A stretch of 64,000 nt of DNA, taken from assembly GCF_009870125.1 (NCBI RefSeq), contig NC_046681.1, positions 4,911,001-4,975,000 on the forward strand, read 5' to 3'. Made by a program: the position numbers and the translations under genes. Shown one piece after another: positions 25,911 through 37,399 of the stretch; the stretch's first letter is position 1, and each line of letters starts with the position of its first letter. The notes beneath the pieces were generated by a model. That model made no database searches. It had not been told where the DNA came from and was given only the letters and a program-made list of their open reading frames with translations. This DNA comes from Drosophila pseudoobscura. Taxonomy: Eukaryota; Arthropoda; Insecta; Diptera; Drosophilidae.

Positions 25911-26589
25911 TAGATTTACATTTATACAGATTGAAGCAATTGTCAGGCTATACAGCTACTCCTACAAAGCTGAATGCTACAAGCAACCCGTTTTTGGTAT
26001 GTTTTGGTATTTGGTGGTAAATACTGAATACTATTTAGTATATTAATACTATAAATGCATACATTCAAATAATTTATATTTGGCGCTCAAGTTTTTTGGG
26101 ACTTTTTTGAGATTTTCTCTGGGATTTTTCCTCGTCACAATATCCCTTTTCAGCTCAACAATATATCCCTACATTCCATACTCACTTATGTTGTTGGCAA
26201 CAATATGTGCCCTGGGAAAAGGATATTATAGAGTCGACAAAATGTTTGTCATCCCCAGCTCCAAAGAAGGCAAACACAATTTAGTCTCTGTTTTAAATAT
26301 CACAACGATTGCAGTTTATTCTCTTTTTTTAGAGACCAAGAATATTTATCAGGATCGGGATATATGTATGTACATATATATATCACTAGTCATATGCATG
26401 AATATGTCTAAAACATATCAATTTGAGAAAAGGTCTTTGTTAATTGCGTTTTATCTTCATTTCATCTTCATATTAAATTAACGAAATAAGGTACATATGT
26501 ATGCAAAGGAATATACACGCATCATGTCTTCAAATACTAGCAACATTGCGACTGCTGTTTTAGTCAAAATACAATAAAAGCAAGGACTA

Positions 26590-27342
26590 AACGAGGGGGA
26601 ACGTTGTGAGTTGCTGCGGACACCGCAACTCTACATTTATACTCGATACTTAGTCAGTATGGCTCTCCTCCGGCAGAAGCCGCTAATATTAAACGACACG
26701 ACAAAGAATGCGTGCGAGAGAGACAGCAAATAAGTCTGAGCGTGACGTCGGGCGCTGTGTAGCCACTGCAACTTGATTTGTTCCTTTTGGCTATAAAAAT
26801 GATCTGATCTGATCCAGATACAGCAATCAGATAGATATGGTCATTATCTATGATTCTGCGTTTTTAGTTTTCTCGAATCTGCAATATTGTGGATGCAACA
26901 TATTTTCGTCCTTTGTGGTGGCGGAAGGGGGTGGGGCGAAATTTTGAGATATACGTTTTATAGTGAGATCTAACAGGAGTGCGGATACTAAATTTGGTTA
27001 CTCTACTCTACTCTCGCCTTAATAGTCTCTGAGATTTGTGAATATCCCCAGATTTGCATTCTTTTGCGGGGCGGAAGGGGGTGTGGCGAAATTTTGAAAC
27101 AAACTCGTCTCGGTCCGATATATTAGGAGTGTGGATACCAAATTTGGTTGCTCTAGCTTTTATAGTTATATATTTTTTTATATATTTTTGTAGCAGTGAC
27201 ATATCACAGAAGTCTGGATCCAAAACATGGTTGCTCTAGCTCTTATAGTCTTTGAGCATTAGGCGCTGAAGGGGACGGACAGACGGACGGACGGACAGAC
27301 AGACTCGGCTCGGACAGATCGACTCGGCTATTGATGCTGATG
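26590..27342 (+). mobile_element. DINE-1/INE-1-like non-autonomous Helentron element, 3' side cut off
   Basis: Starts with the family head ACGAGGGGGAACGTTGTGAG, then the hairpin GAGTTGC...GCAACTC and the sub-terminal motif TTATACTCGATAC. It contains the repeated 'GCGGAAGGGGGTG' module and the GACGGACAGACGG microsatellite core, then CGACTCGGCTATTGATGCTGAT. The usual end motif GTATCGGGTATAA is missing because the element stops where the duplicated block A begins at 27349. Confidence 0.75.
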
Positions 27343-27539
27343 GGCCCCGTACAGGTCAATCAACAAATAAGCCAGCAGTGTACACCTTTCGGAGGACGGT
27401 GTATACACATACACCGCACCGAAGGGGTGGATAGCTCGCTCTCCCTGGTTACAAAGCAAAGCAGCAGTTCAAAAATAATTGCCAATTCCGCGGGAAGGAG
27501 GGATTTCAGAAAGTCGACAAGACGGAGCATGAAAACAAA

Positions 27540-28020
27540 TGCCAACTAACAGAAGAGCCCTTCATCTGTCCTCAGAAGAGAGACGACGAAAACGCCGAGA
27601 ACCAAAACCCAACAAAAACGACGCAGCAGCGGCAGAAGAGAGACGACGAAAACGCCGAGAACCGTAAGTCAGCAAGCAACGAAACAACGGCAATCAAAAG
27701 AACGAAACGACGAGAACCGCAAGCCGACAGCATCGACGCAGCAGCGGCAGAAGAGAAACGCCGAAAACAGTAAGCCAACAGCATCGACGCAGCAGCGGCA
27801 GTAGAGAAACGACGAGAACCGCAAGCAACATCAACGACGCGCCAGTAGCGGGAAAGAGAGACGAAAGTCACCGGCGCAGCAACAGACGCCAAAAGAGAGT
27901 GAAAACAAGGGCGCCAGCCTGACGGCAGAGCCAGCAGAACGCCGGTTCTGAGCTGAAAAACGTGCAGGTCGATCAGAGAGTGCGGAGTTGAATGGACGCG
28001 TTCGGAGAAAAATATTTAGA
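27540..28020 (+). repeat. Internal purine-rich tandem-repeat leader segment (copy A)
   Basis: Units such as AGACGACGAAAACGCCGAGA and GACGCAGCAGCGGCAG recur with drift across about 450 bp. The segment ends in TGGACGCGTTCGGAGAAAAA. The same segment is at 40268-40748, and a diverged third version at 36998-37250. It looks like the untranslated leader of a retroelement, but the parent element was not recognised. Confidence 0.6.
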
Positions 28021-28137
28021 CCGAGTGGTATGGAGTGGTTTTGAGGCATTCAATAAATATTTGAATATGATTTAAAGAATGTTAAAAAAGAGCTTGTGTT
28101 GGATTTTTAATTCCACGGAGGCTCTTTCCATCAGGAA

Positions 28138-30435
28138 CTACTTTTCTTTGACAGATTCAACAGATTCAGTACATTCAATGTTCAGTTCGCACAGAACTAT
28201 TCCTAATGTGTTTCTTACAGCTGCGAATTCCGCAATTTTACCAATTGGGCGATTCAAACTCTCCGTTTGATATGCAATTAGTCCATGATGTTTAATGTAA
28301 TTTTGGCTACCGTCATCCTCCAAGTTTACATTTTCAGGTATTTCTAGAGGCCGGTGCTGAACCAACTGAGCTGCTGTTGGGCTATCATATTGCCACCCAA
28401 TTTCGCGCTTTAAGCTATTAAAATATTCTTCCAGGGAATCTTGGTTAAAACCCCTGGTATTTACTTGTTTTATAAGATATAAAAGATCTTTTGTAATATG
28501 ATTGATTCTTTTGCAAGTTTCAAATCAGCCTTTTCAGGCAACTGGCTTGAGAATCTGATTCAGTTATTTTATGGGGGCCGAATTTAATCTTTCCCAAATA
28601 ACTTACGAATTCATCCAGTATTCATGGCAGTATGTATTGTTCAATACATCGAAACCATCGTTCATACTTTTTAAAAACATGGATGTAGCAATGGCTGCAT
28701 CCATGTCTTCAAAAGTACCACGATCAGTAAACATTTGAGTGCCTGTGCTGACCGTTCTTGAAAATATGTTGACCGCCAAATTGGTTTTGTGTGCTTTTCT
28801 GTAAGTTAGGTGCCAAACGAAAAGAATTTAATGAATCGACTTCATAAAACTTTTTGATAACTTTCCAGTCGCTTTTCCGACTGTTGTAATTAGGTCGTGT
28901 TTCAAGAAGTTATTTTTAACACTCTTGAATAGATGTACGTAATCGCACACGAACTGAGGGGCTGGCGGATTGATCAATCTTTCACGGTCTATTTTTTCAA
29001 GAGCCGCCGTGTTTACTGCTGCCTGATCGCAGACTATAGCGCGGACATTTAAGCCGGCTGCAGTGCAACACTTAACCGCCTGAGCAATGGCTTGGGCGTA
29101 TTTTTGATTTACATTTTTTTAATGAATATTGAGTTAACAAAATAGCTATGATCACTGACCAGCCCTCTAACAAGGAAGGTCAACATTCCAGTGGCTTGGG
29201 AGGAGTATTGTTCCTTATCGGGAATCGTAAGCAATTGCTCGGTCAATATACGCAAGATAAAATATTTCTGGTTGAATGATCATTTCATCAAAAATTAGTG
29301 CACAATTTCTGTGACTTATCCATTTTTTGTACAAGTTTCTTCAACTTTTCAATATGTTCGCCTTGAAAGCCAGGCTCAAATACTTGGAGCGGCAGCGAAA
29401 TAATACATTGTTTTTTTTTTCATGAGCCCTGTTCGGGCTCGTTGATTATGTTGAGAAATTTCGTTTTCTATATTGTTTATTTTTTGTACATATTTTTCAT
29501 TTTGGACAGTGAATGCGTGCAATTTTGCATGCAAATTTGTAATTTCCTTTTTTTGGGAAATATTTTCCTCCTTTAGGGCTTTGAATTTCTTTTTCAGAGA
29601 TTCAAAGCCGGATTCATCTGGAAAATATGTATCTTCATTGTGCTTGATATCAATATTATCTATTGATTGATTGATCTATGTTAGTCTTTTCAATATTATC
29701 TATTGATTGATCTATGTTATTCTTTTCAATATTATCTATTGATTGATCGGCAGTTTTGTTTTCAATATCTTCTATTGAAACAATGCCTTTTTTGCCAATT
29801 GCTGAGCGAGTTCTCAAACAATGGCTTATGTCCTAAATTAACAAAAATGTAAATAAAAGTATTTAGTAACATTTTAATATGTTTTAATAAAGTACAATAA
29901 CAGGGGGAAAGTTGTGAGTTGCTGATGCGGCCGAAACTCTACATTTATACCCGATACATAGTCAGTATGGCTACATTAAACGACAAAGAGTGCGTGCGAG
30001 GGAGACTGAAAATCAGTCGGAACGTGTCGACGGGCGCTGCGTAGCCACTGCAAATTGATTTGTTACTTTTGTCTATAATAATAATCCGGAAGGGGGTGGG
30101 GCGTTATTTTGAAACACATTTGTGCAGGTTCGATATCATAGGAATGTGCATACCAAATTTGGTTGCTCTAGCTCTTATAGTCTCTGAGAACTAGGCGCTC
30201 ATAGGGACGGACAGACGATTAAAACTAACTAGAAACTAACTTACCCAAATTTTCGGTTGGAACACTTCCTGTTCGAAGTCTCCCGTTCAAAATACACTCC
30301 TCCTTGAAATGCTTCGCGTGTACTCGGGAGCGTGTGTTGTATTTTGATATGTTTAGGTTTTTAATCCATTTATCATGGATTTCACCCATCCTCAGAATAG
30401 CAAACGATTTTACGATTGAATTATACGGAGGACGC
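28138..30435 (-). pseudogene. P-element-superfamily transposase remnant with THAP exon (copy A)
   Basis: On the minus strand, 30435-30245 encodes a THAP-like zinc-finger remnant (KSFAILRMGEIHDKWIKNL ... RSRVHAKHF) that ends at a good splice donor, GGGTAAGT. After an interval filled by a DINE fragment come catalytic-region pieces: QKMDKSQKLCTNF/DEMI-like text, then NVRAIVCDQAAVNTAAL and PQFVCDYVHLFKSVKNNFL, then FEDMDAAIATSMFLKSMND and DSLEEYFNSLKREIGWQYD, ending at 28138. VCDQ and HLxKSVxNN match the P-element/THAP9 transposase core. Stops and frameshifts, including a 17 bp loss near 29223, break the frame. The cysteine end of the THAP domain is not seen, so the 5' end is probably missing. 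Confidence 0.75.
29900..30219 (+). mobile_element. DINE-1-like fragment inside the P-type gene (copy A)
   Basis: Starts CAGGGGGAAAGTTGTGAG with the usual head region and runs to the GGGACGGACAGACG core, then stops. It lies between the THAP splice donor and the catalytic exons, so it probably inserted in an intron. The same insertion is at 42643-42960. Confidence 0.75.
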
Positions 30436-32590
30436 GTTCGCGGAGAAAAATATTAAAACCGAGTGGCTGCAGAAAATTCGGAGTGGAACGGGAAAATTGT
30501 AATTAGTGGACGAAAAGACGAGGGGGAACGTTGTGAGCTACTGTATACCCCTACTTTATACACGGTACTCAGTCAGTATATACGTGAGCTTATGATCTAC
30601 ATATGTAAGCTATAAAATATATTAATGTTACATTAAATTGGTACCCAGGGAACGCCACGGGCAGGCCATCACGATTCAATGGAGTCACTCTAGCCAAAAT
30701 ATAATTTTGGAGACCTACGAGTCGATTTGAGCTGCTTTTAAAAGCATTTTTAAGCTCCATGTTCTCCAAAAATTAAAAAAAGGATTCCAATCCTTTATAA
30801 AAAATATCTAGACTAGCATGAACACCTATATACATAGAAATGATTAATAATAAACCTATGTCAGACAAACTTAATTAACAAAATAAAAAAGTTTTAACAA
30901 AAGTAAAGATTAAAATAATAATATAATTAAGAATACGGCTAAATAATACAAAGTATTAAATATTTACACTAATGTCTGATTACCAAACAAATCGAATCTT
31001 CTGCCTCTCTAACATTAACTTTAATTCCACTATGATAACTATAGATAGTCTCGAAGGTGCGCGCAGTGGCCCTGCTATCGGAAATGTTTGAAAACGCCCA
31101 GTCAATATGAGGATCGCAATTGGTTGTGGACGAGTCCAAATCTAACAATGACCTACAATTCCTTTCTGAAAGCAATTCATAAAATGTCTTACAGCAGCCT
31201 GAAAGGGAACGAAGGCATAAATTAAAATTTCCTGATACTACGGAATATCTATATAAAAATGGATACCGTTGAAATAAGACCTCAAATTCTGCTTCGAACT
31301 TTCGCAACGGATACGTGGGGGTTCTGTAAATAACAACCGACAGATTTGTACTTAAACAAAGCATACTCGAACACTGATGAGATGCTAAGTTCCCGGGATC
31401 CGCATAATATCGATTGCTTTCAATAATACTACAATGATTCATAAGTTCATTCCTAACAAATTTAGAATGCCTCTTCGGTCTAGCTTCGCTGGCTACGGAC
31501 TGGGAATCCGAGTATGTGGAAGCCTCAACGAAGAATAAAATAGAAGATTTGATCATTAGCTGATCAGAACAGACATCGATAAAATGGCAGTGCAAGCTTT
31601 CCGTATTATGGAAGAAAATATTTAATGAAGTAAGTAACTGAAGTAACTTAGCGGAACGCAAGTTCTCCATCTCTTTCGCGACAGGACAGTCCCGCTTGGG
31701 TCTCGAAGGAATGAGTGGTCCAACGATATAAAGTCCGTTCGCAGTGGTGGGCCTACTACAAGCTACATACAATGCGTCTTTTTGCATATTGGATGAAGTG
31801 TGAACGACCACTTTGCTGTATGTTGCTCACTGACTCTTATGAATAGTTATAGCTTCTGCAACTACAATCTGAAACTGTTTTCGGTCAATAGTAACTTGTT
31901 CGTTTTGATGGTATTGAAAACTTTTTGTAGTTTTCTGAATTGGGGTCCAAGAAGATCCGTTAGTATGGCTGCGCTTTGACCGTGCGTCACCCCTTTGGGT
32001 TTTATTTATATAATTTATTATATAGCTATAGCATGCATAAGGGTTCAAAATGTATTAGATATCCATATTGGCCCTTTGCACTGAAAGGATGTGTTTATTA
32101 TAAGCATTAACGCAAATCTCAGCAAATGACCTTTTTAGAAGAATGGTTCGTGCGAAAGAAAGTTCTCAAATATGCTCAAGTGATCAATCATATCAGAGGA
32201 TTGATCAGAATTTAGTAGGTCTTTAATTATCTTAAAATTTCCTTGGTGAAAATCAAGGTTTGTAGTTTCCTCCGGCAGTGGACTCAATATCTCCGTTTGG
32301 GCGATTGGAGGGTATGGATACCGAATCTACAATTTTTTGTTCCACTTTTATTGGCTGTTTTAAGACATGACATGTCCTTATGCCGATGCTTTTGGTATTC
32401 AACATACGGAGCTAATTCAGAGTCTGTGACATCTACTGTAATATGTTTGTTAATGAAGGCTATAACTGTTGAAATTGACTCTGTACTGGTTAAGTCCACT
32501 GCAGCCGTGAATATGGGGGGAACCTCTTTGTTGGAATTCAACACGCCAATAATATTTGATGACGACGTTTTCCCCGGGAGGGCTCCCGAT

Positions 32591-34291
32591 CAGGGACCGT
32601 AATCATTATAAGTTATATAATAAAAATTACTTGCTAATGATCATATTTCAATTTTTTACGATTTTCTTCGCTTAAAATAAAACTCAATAGGAATTTACGG
32701 CTTCTGTGTTAGAATGTTCGCCAATATTATTTCATATCCTTGTCAAAGGACCACAAAGCTACACCCTGCGCTAAAATTTTCTTTTTGAAAATACATTAAA
32801 ATTTTTTTGTTATTTTTGGTTTTGTTGTCGGAAACACGTTTAATTAATAAGTATTAATTAATTTTACAAAAAGTAATATTGACAATGATTCGTCCGCGAG
32901 GTTGCATCTCTGATCACTGAGCATCATTTTGAGTGCCGAATGCATCCATGCAATATGGACTGTATTTCAGTACAGAGGTTTTGGGATCTGTGCGATGTTT
33001 TCAGCTCTATCAGGCCTAAAGTTTGTACACATATTGCACAGTGATCGATGAACTGGACATTAACCCCAAGAATTCCGCGATTGCATCGTGTGGCCGTGTC
33101 CATTTTAAGGCAGAGGATTCTGTTTTTGAATGTTTTGACCATGTCGCATTTAATTTGGCTGTACTTTTCCTCGACTAAGCTCATAATATTTCTGGAAGTT
33201 ACAGTGGGCATATCCAAGCCGCTAAATATGTGAGCTGTTAACGCCTTACAGCCTTTTGAGTCAAGTACAGCAAACGGAAGTTTTGCGGCAGTCACCAGGT
33301 CAATACAGGCATTCTTGACATCATCTTGCCCCATTACCCCCGAAAAATTCTTTTTCTTTTCGGGCACTTCGGTTTTTTTGTTTTCGGCCAAGGTTTCATA
33401 TTCGCCTTTGTGCACCTTTTCTAAGTGCCGCTTTAGATTGCACACAAAATTTCCACTCAAAGTCAATTTGCAAATTTTACACTCAGAAACATTACTTTCC
33501 GCGTGGAATGTAAAAAAATTACGCGGAATACAATTACGTTTGCGACCCATCTTGAAACGCGACTAAGAATAATCTCCAAAAACTAAGTATCAATGCATTA
33601 ACACTCGCGGCTTAAGATAAGCAATTCTAAAAATAGATAAATAAATTGCATGAGCGTAGTCAAGCGCAAGTAAGTCTTCGTAAGTCTTCTTCCCCCCTCA
33701 GGTACGACTATGAGCAACTAGCTTTCCTTATCTTTTATTTGTTATTGATAAATAAATGTAGTAGTAACGTAGTTTAAATAAATACAAATATATATATTTA
33801 CATAAATAACAAAATTAAATGCTGAGATTTATTTTGAGCGAAATATAATATATAAAATTTAATATAATATATTAATTAATTATTTTTTAAATTTATTTTC
33901 AAAAAGAAAATTTTAGCGCAGGGTTTAGCTTTGTGGTCCTTTGACAAGGATATGCAATAATATTGGCGAACATTCTAACACAGAAGCCGTAAATTCCTGT
34001 TGAGTTTTATTTTAAGCGAAAAAAATAAAAATCATTGATAATCATTATTTTTGAGTTTTATTTTTTTTGATCAAGAATAATGATTAACCCTAAGTTTTAT
34101 CAAATTACTCAAAAATAATGATTATCTGTGAAGAAAATCGTAAAAAATCAAAAGTTTACAAATCATGGCGGCAATGCAGAGATTGTACAAAAATAAAGAT
34201 TTTGGTGTAAATAGTGTTTTTCTAGGTCCATTAAAAATAAGAGATTTTTTTATTAAAAAAAAACGAAAATAATGATTATTTACGGTCCCTG
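32591..34291 (-). mobile_element. hAT-superfamily element nested in the Helentron (copy A)
   Basis: The ends are inverted: the left starts CAGGGACCGTAATCATTAT and the right ends ATAATGATTATTTACGGTCCCTG in mirror. Longer sub-terminal inverted repeats carry GACAAGGATATG/CATATCCTTGTC and the CCTGCGCTAAAATTTTC motif. An eight-base target duplication, CTCCCGAT, flanks it at 32583-32590 and 34292-34299, as expected for hAT. At 1701 bp it is too short for a full transposase gene and is an internally deleted, non-autonomous copy. Confidence 0.9.
32924..33550 (-). pseudogene. Truncated hAT transposase with BED zinc finger (copy A)
   Basis: A 208-residue frame. Residues 20-50 form a BED-type finger (CKICKLTLSGNF ... 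LKRHLEKVH: two Cys and two His in order). Then comes the hAT-typical VTAAKLPFAVLDSKGCKAL segment and the start of the catalytic region (LCLKMDTATRCNRGILGVN). The usual hAT transposase is about 500-700 residues, so the C-terminal dimerisation part is missing. Confidence 0.75.
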
Positions 34292-35479
34292 CTCCCGATT
34301 CCTCATAACTTTTAAAATTTCGCGATACCTATAATCGAAATACTTAGCACAAGTAACTGGGTCTGCTGCTAAGACGCTCCCTTTCGGAATAGGGTAGATT
34401 CATTGCTTCTTCTTCGCTTTTTTTGTTTTTTCTTTTTAGCAAAACAAGCAACTCAGGCCACCGCGTTTCAGCAGCAGACAGAGTAATGGAAAAAGCCGGC
34501 AGGCCGAACTGACGAATCATGGCCATAACCTTATACGAAGAACCCTATATCCCTCATCATGATTAATAAGCCTATGGAATTCTCATTAAGAGCGTTAGCT
34601 GCCTTTACTGCACTTGAAGTGCTCCGCCTACATAAGCAGATTGAAATTTCGAATCTTAATGAATTCAAACTTCTTGTAATTGAAGAATAGTTTGTCAGTT
34701 CTATAACCTCTCCTATCTACATTTCGAAGCTCTGATCCAACAATGGTTGTACCACTTTGCGAAGATTGTCTTTTGACGCCTTCATAAATAGTGGGAAAGG
34801 ATAACTCTTCCGAGTCATGTCGAGAGGTCGTTGGTCTTGACCTGGTGCGATTTTGATAATCCTATCATCAAATGGTATGTTGTTTTCAAGCAGAGCTTCC
34901 TGACCTCCAGGGTTGAGCTCTTCGGCTTCTACTTCCTCGTCGGGATGGGCTGGCTCCGTATCTACATTCCCATCTCTATTCTGCATACTTTCTAAAAAGG
35001 CTGCGTCTGGTTGAGATGCTACGAAAGGAACAATATCGGATGTGAAACCAGAGATCCATTGCTCGTTAACTACAACATTATGCTTTTTATACAAATCAAT
35101 GGTAACTAAATAACGAAGTGCTTCAAAAATGTTGGAAGGTCTAATGGTTTCAGCCTTGAAAGCATGAAGATACTCTTTTCTACGTTTGAGGTGGAGCTGA
35201 ATTACCTGGGCTTCATGGAAAGCTCGTGGAAGCTCCTTGACGATAGCGATTACCGAAATAGGGACGTTTACCACTGCCCCTTTAATGACATTTTGACCTC
35301 ACCCCCCAGGCAGTATAGGCTTAATTATCATAAATTGAAGTCGAGGAGAAATCAGTCGTTACTCGTTACTGCTATCGCTCCTATATTGGCTAACTCTCTG
35401 ACTAGCAGTTCTGACAGCGTCAATTTCTAACTGTATCTCGTGCTCGCGAGATACGCCTACGATCTACTAAGCTCCGTTC

Positions 35480-36330
35480 TTAGACCCTGCGAACTCTATC
35501 CTGCTCTCTTTCTAACATGCGTCTCCTTACATTATTTAAACGTATGCGTTGTCGCCTCTCTGTATTCCATTCTTGCTCTCTTGTCCTATAGTGCAAGTCC
35601 AGTCTACGTCTGGACCGACGCACAGTATTGGCCACTTGCTCCTCATGTCTAATCTGTGCGTGTGTTCGCCTAACTATATGTTCTACAGTGTTCTGTTCCT
35701 GCTCTCTTATCCTATAGTCCAAGTCCTGTCTACGTCTGGACCGACGCATAGTATCGGCCACTTGCTCCTCATTTCTAATCTGTGCGTCTGTTCCTCTAAC
35801 TATATGTTCTACAGTGTTCTGTTCCTGATCTCTTGTCCTTTAATCCAAGACCAGTCTACGTCTGGACCGACGCACAGTATCGGCCACTTGCTCCTGATTT
35901 ATAATCTATGCGTCTGTTCCTCTAACTATAAGTTCTACAGTATTCTGCTCCTCCAATAGTCAGGGTCCTGTCTCCGTCTGGACCGACGCACAGTATCGGC
36001 CACTTGCTCCTCATGTCTAATCTGTGAGTCTGTTCTTCTAACTATATGTTCACCTGTACTCAGTTCTTGCTATCGTGCCCTATAGTCGGAGTCCTGTCTT
36101 CGTCTGGACCGACGCACAGTATAGGCCACTTGCTCCTGACGTCTAATGCGAGAGACTGTTCGACTCAGTACATGTTCGGCGGTATTTAGTGCTTGCTCTG
36201 TAGCCCTATACCTTTGGCTCCGTCTGCGTTTGAACCGACGCTCAGTGTTGGCCACTTGCCCCTGTCGTGTTCTCAATTCTACTCTTTCTACATGTTGGTT
36301 CCGTCTACGTTTTGACGGACGCACGGACAC
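35480..36330 (-). repeat. 126-bp (42-residue) coding minisatellite in the Helentron (copy A)
   Basis: The marker GTCTGGACCGACGCA or a close variant occurs at 35608, 35734, 35860, 35976, 36102 and (diverged) 36222. Spacing is 126, 126, 116, 126 and 120 bp. On the minus strand each full unit encodes 42 residues rich in Arg, Gln and Glu, containing VRRSRRRxDL and REQEQNTVEHIVRRT. The 126 bp period is a whole number of codons, so expansion would keep the frame. Confidence 0.85.
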
Positions 36331-36417
36331 TTTTAGTTTATTCTGTGCATTTATGCCATCACTATTGCCTACAGTATTCTCTACCTGCTAACCAGGGACG
36401 GCTGCCTGCTCTTCCTG

Positions 36418-36980
36418 TCCTGATAGTCATTTCATAACGTGCGACCGTATTCATCAAATATTTAAAACCATGATTTTCAACAAATGAAAATGGCTGTATG
36501 TCCTTTGCAATCATGTAAACAATTGCATCATTAATTTTTCTTGGTTTTGGCGCCTTCTGTTCCATAATGCGACATATTTTGAAAACTTGCAGAAATTAAA
36601 ACTTGCCTTGGAGCTACGCTATTTGGTGTTTCCTCGTTTTCCTTATTTATTTTATGTACATTGCGCAGATGGTATTTTATGTTTGAGGTGTTCCCCGAAG
36701 TTTTTATGGTTTTGTCAGAAACATTGCATCTCACGCTTTTTTCGTCAACTTTGGTATAATGCATCCAGCATAAGCTCGTCTTTGTTGTTATTCTAAAATA
36801 CATCATTTTGTAGTAACTGTAGTATATTTGCAAATAAACTACAAGGCTTCTATAGTAAATCTATAATAAATTTAAATTAATTCAAATATGTTTACTTACT
36901 TTGGCATTGCTGTGTTGCTGCTTACAGAAGGCAAATACGGAATGATGTGAAATTTAACTATCGATGTTTTGCGAAACATC
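36418..36980 (-). mobile_element. Fragment of a second hAT-type transposon (BED finger)
   Basis: Minus-strand frames near 36833-36531 and 36565-36420 give a decayed BED finger (RCNVSD ... IKYHLRNVH, the second Cys replaced by Ser) followed, after a frameshift, by INDAIVYMIAKDIQPFSFVE, a well-known hAT transposase motif. It ends near a palindromic motif, CGATGTTT...AAACATCG, at about 36962. The fragment is fused directly to the right edge of block A. Confidence 0.65.
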
Positions 36981-36997
36981 GATGCATCGCTCTACAA

Positions 36998-37250
36998 AAC
37001 AGTAAGCCAACAGCAACGACGCGGTAGCAGCGGGAAAGAGAGGCGAAAGTCACCAGCGGAGCAACAGACGACGAAAGAGAGTGAAAACAAGGGCGTCAGC
37101 CTTCTGCCGCAGCAAGAATAACGACGCTAGCCGCCCACGCTGACGCTGAATCGGCAGAGCCAGTAGAACGCCGGTTCTGAGCTGAAAAACGTGCAGAGAA
37201 GGAAAAAAAGGTTGATCATGCGGAGTTGAATGGACGCGTTCGCGGAGAAA
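36998..37250 (+). repeat. Diverged third copy of the leader-like segment
   Basis: Resembles 27769-28015 (CAGTAAGCCAACAGCA ... TGGACGCGTTCG(C)GGAGAAAAATA) but with many substitutions and about 60 bp inserted. It shows that the leader-like segment is a dispersed family and not only part of the block duplication. Confidence 0.65.
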
Positions 37251-37399
37251 AATATAGCCTGGCCACCAACAATCAATACACTAGGGAAACTGGATGTCCG
37301 GATCTTCGCCTTCTCTGCACATCCTTACGCCTCTGGCCCTAGTCTCCTCTTGTCCCACCTACGTGGTGATCCGTATTCGTTCGTTACCCAACAGGATCT

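Larger units (their letters stand above)
24001..26589. other. Unclassified repeat-rich DNA at the left of the transposon island
   Basis: AT-rich sequence with no gene supported. It contains a 256 bp tandem duplication (listed separately) and an LTR-like stretch near 25.77 kb. A frame at 26080-26481 would give a hydrophobic 133-residue peptide, but it shows no known domain and has A/T-driven composition. Most of this stretch is probably transposon debris. Confidence 0.5.
27349..36417. repeat. Direct-repeat composite block, copy A (9.07 kb)
   Basis: Matches 40077-49204 in the same orientation almost throughout. Identity begins at GTACAGGTCAATCAAC and ends at GCTGCCTGCTCTTCCTG. The block holds the same series of elements as copy B: leader-like repeat, P-type transposase, DINE fragment, Helentron, nested hAT. 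Relative to B it lacks several stretches of about 15-65 bp (for example in the P-type and Rep regions), but keeps 31 bp in the hAT and a THAP segment that B lost. Both edges of A are abrupt: a truncated DINE on the left and a different hAT fragment on the right. Confidence 0.9.
30517..36417 (-). mobile_element. Helentron (Helitron-2 type), internally deleted, copy A
   Basis: Minus-strand element. Its 3' end near 30517 carries GACGAGGGGGAACGTTGTGAG-like sequence shared with the DINE elements. It is cut off at its N-terminal end at 36417, where block A ends, and is split by a nested hAT at 32591-34291. Helentrons are rolling-circle transposons whose Rep/helicase protein also carries an endonuclease domain; that layout is seen here. 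Confidence 0.8.
30969..36417 (-). pseudogene. Helentron Rep-helicase-endonuclease gene remnant (copy A)
   Basis: Read N to C on the minus strand. Arg-rich 42-residue repeats (36330-35480). A Helitron N-region with LNPGGQEALLENN and IKIAPGQDQRPL (35274-34717). LSAAETRWPELLVLL (34526-34344) and DPVTCAKYFDYRYREILKV up to the hAT. Beyond the hAT, VEFQQRGSPHIHG, the Rep HUH motif (32515-32507). YVEYQKHRHKDM near 32400. NPYACYSYIINYINKTQRG, the Rep tyrosine region (32046). The protein then jumps directly to helicase motif V-like AEAITIHKSQ, motif VI-like ALYVACSRPTTANGLYI, and an EEP-type endonuclease domain ending at 30969. Helicase motifs I-IV are absent. Frameshifts and stops abound. In the endonuclease the usual GDFN reads GNFN. 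Confidence 0.75.

Noticed and set aside
26080..26481. 133-residue hydrophobic frame with possible membrane segments
   Set aside because: AT-rich DNA gives Phe/Ile/Leu runs by chance; no family recognised and surroundings are repeats.
27572..28049. Ala/Ser-rich minus-strand frames in the leader-like repeat
   Set aside because: Created by the tandem purine-rich units; same frames appear in both blocks only because the DNA was copied.
32591..34291. Idea that the hAT could be active
   Set aside because: The transposase frame is only 208 residues and lacks the C-terminal catalytic and dimerisation region, though ends and target duplication look intact.
35480..36330. Regular spaced repeats that could be mistaken for a CRISPR-like array
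   Set aside because: The repeats are contiguous 126-bp coding units with no unique spacers, inside a eukaryotic transposon gene.
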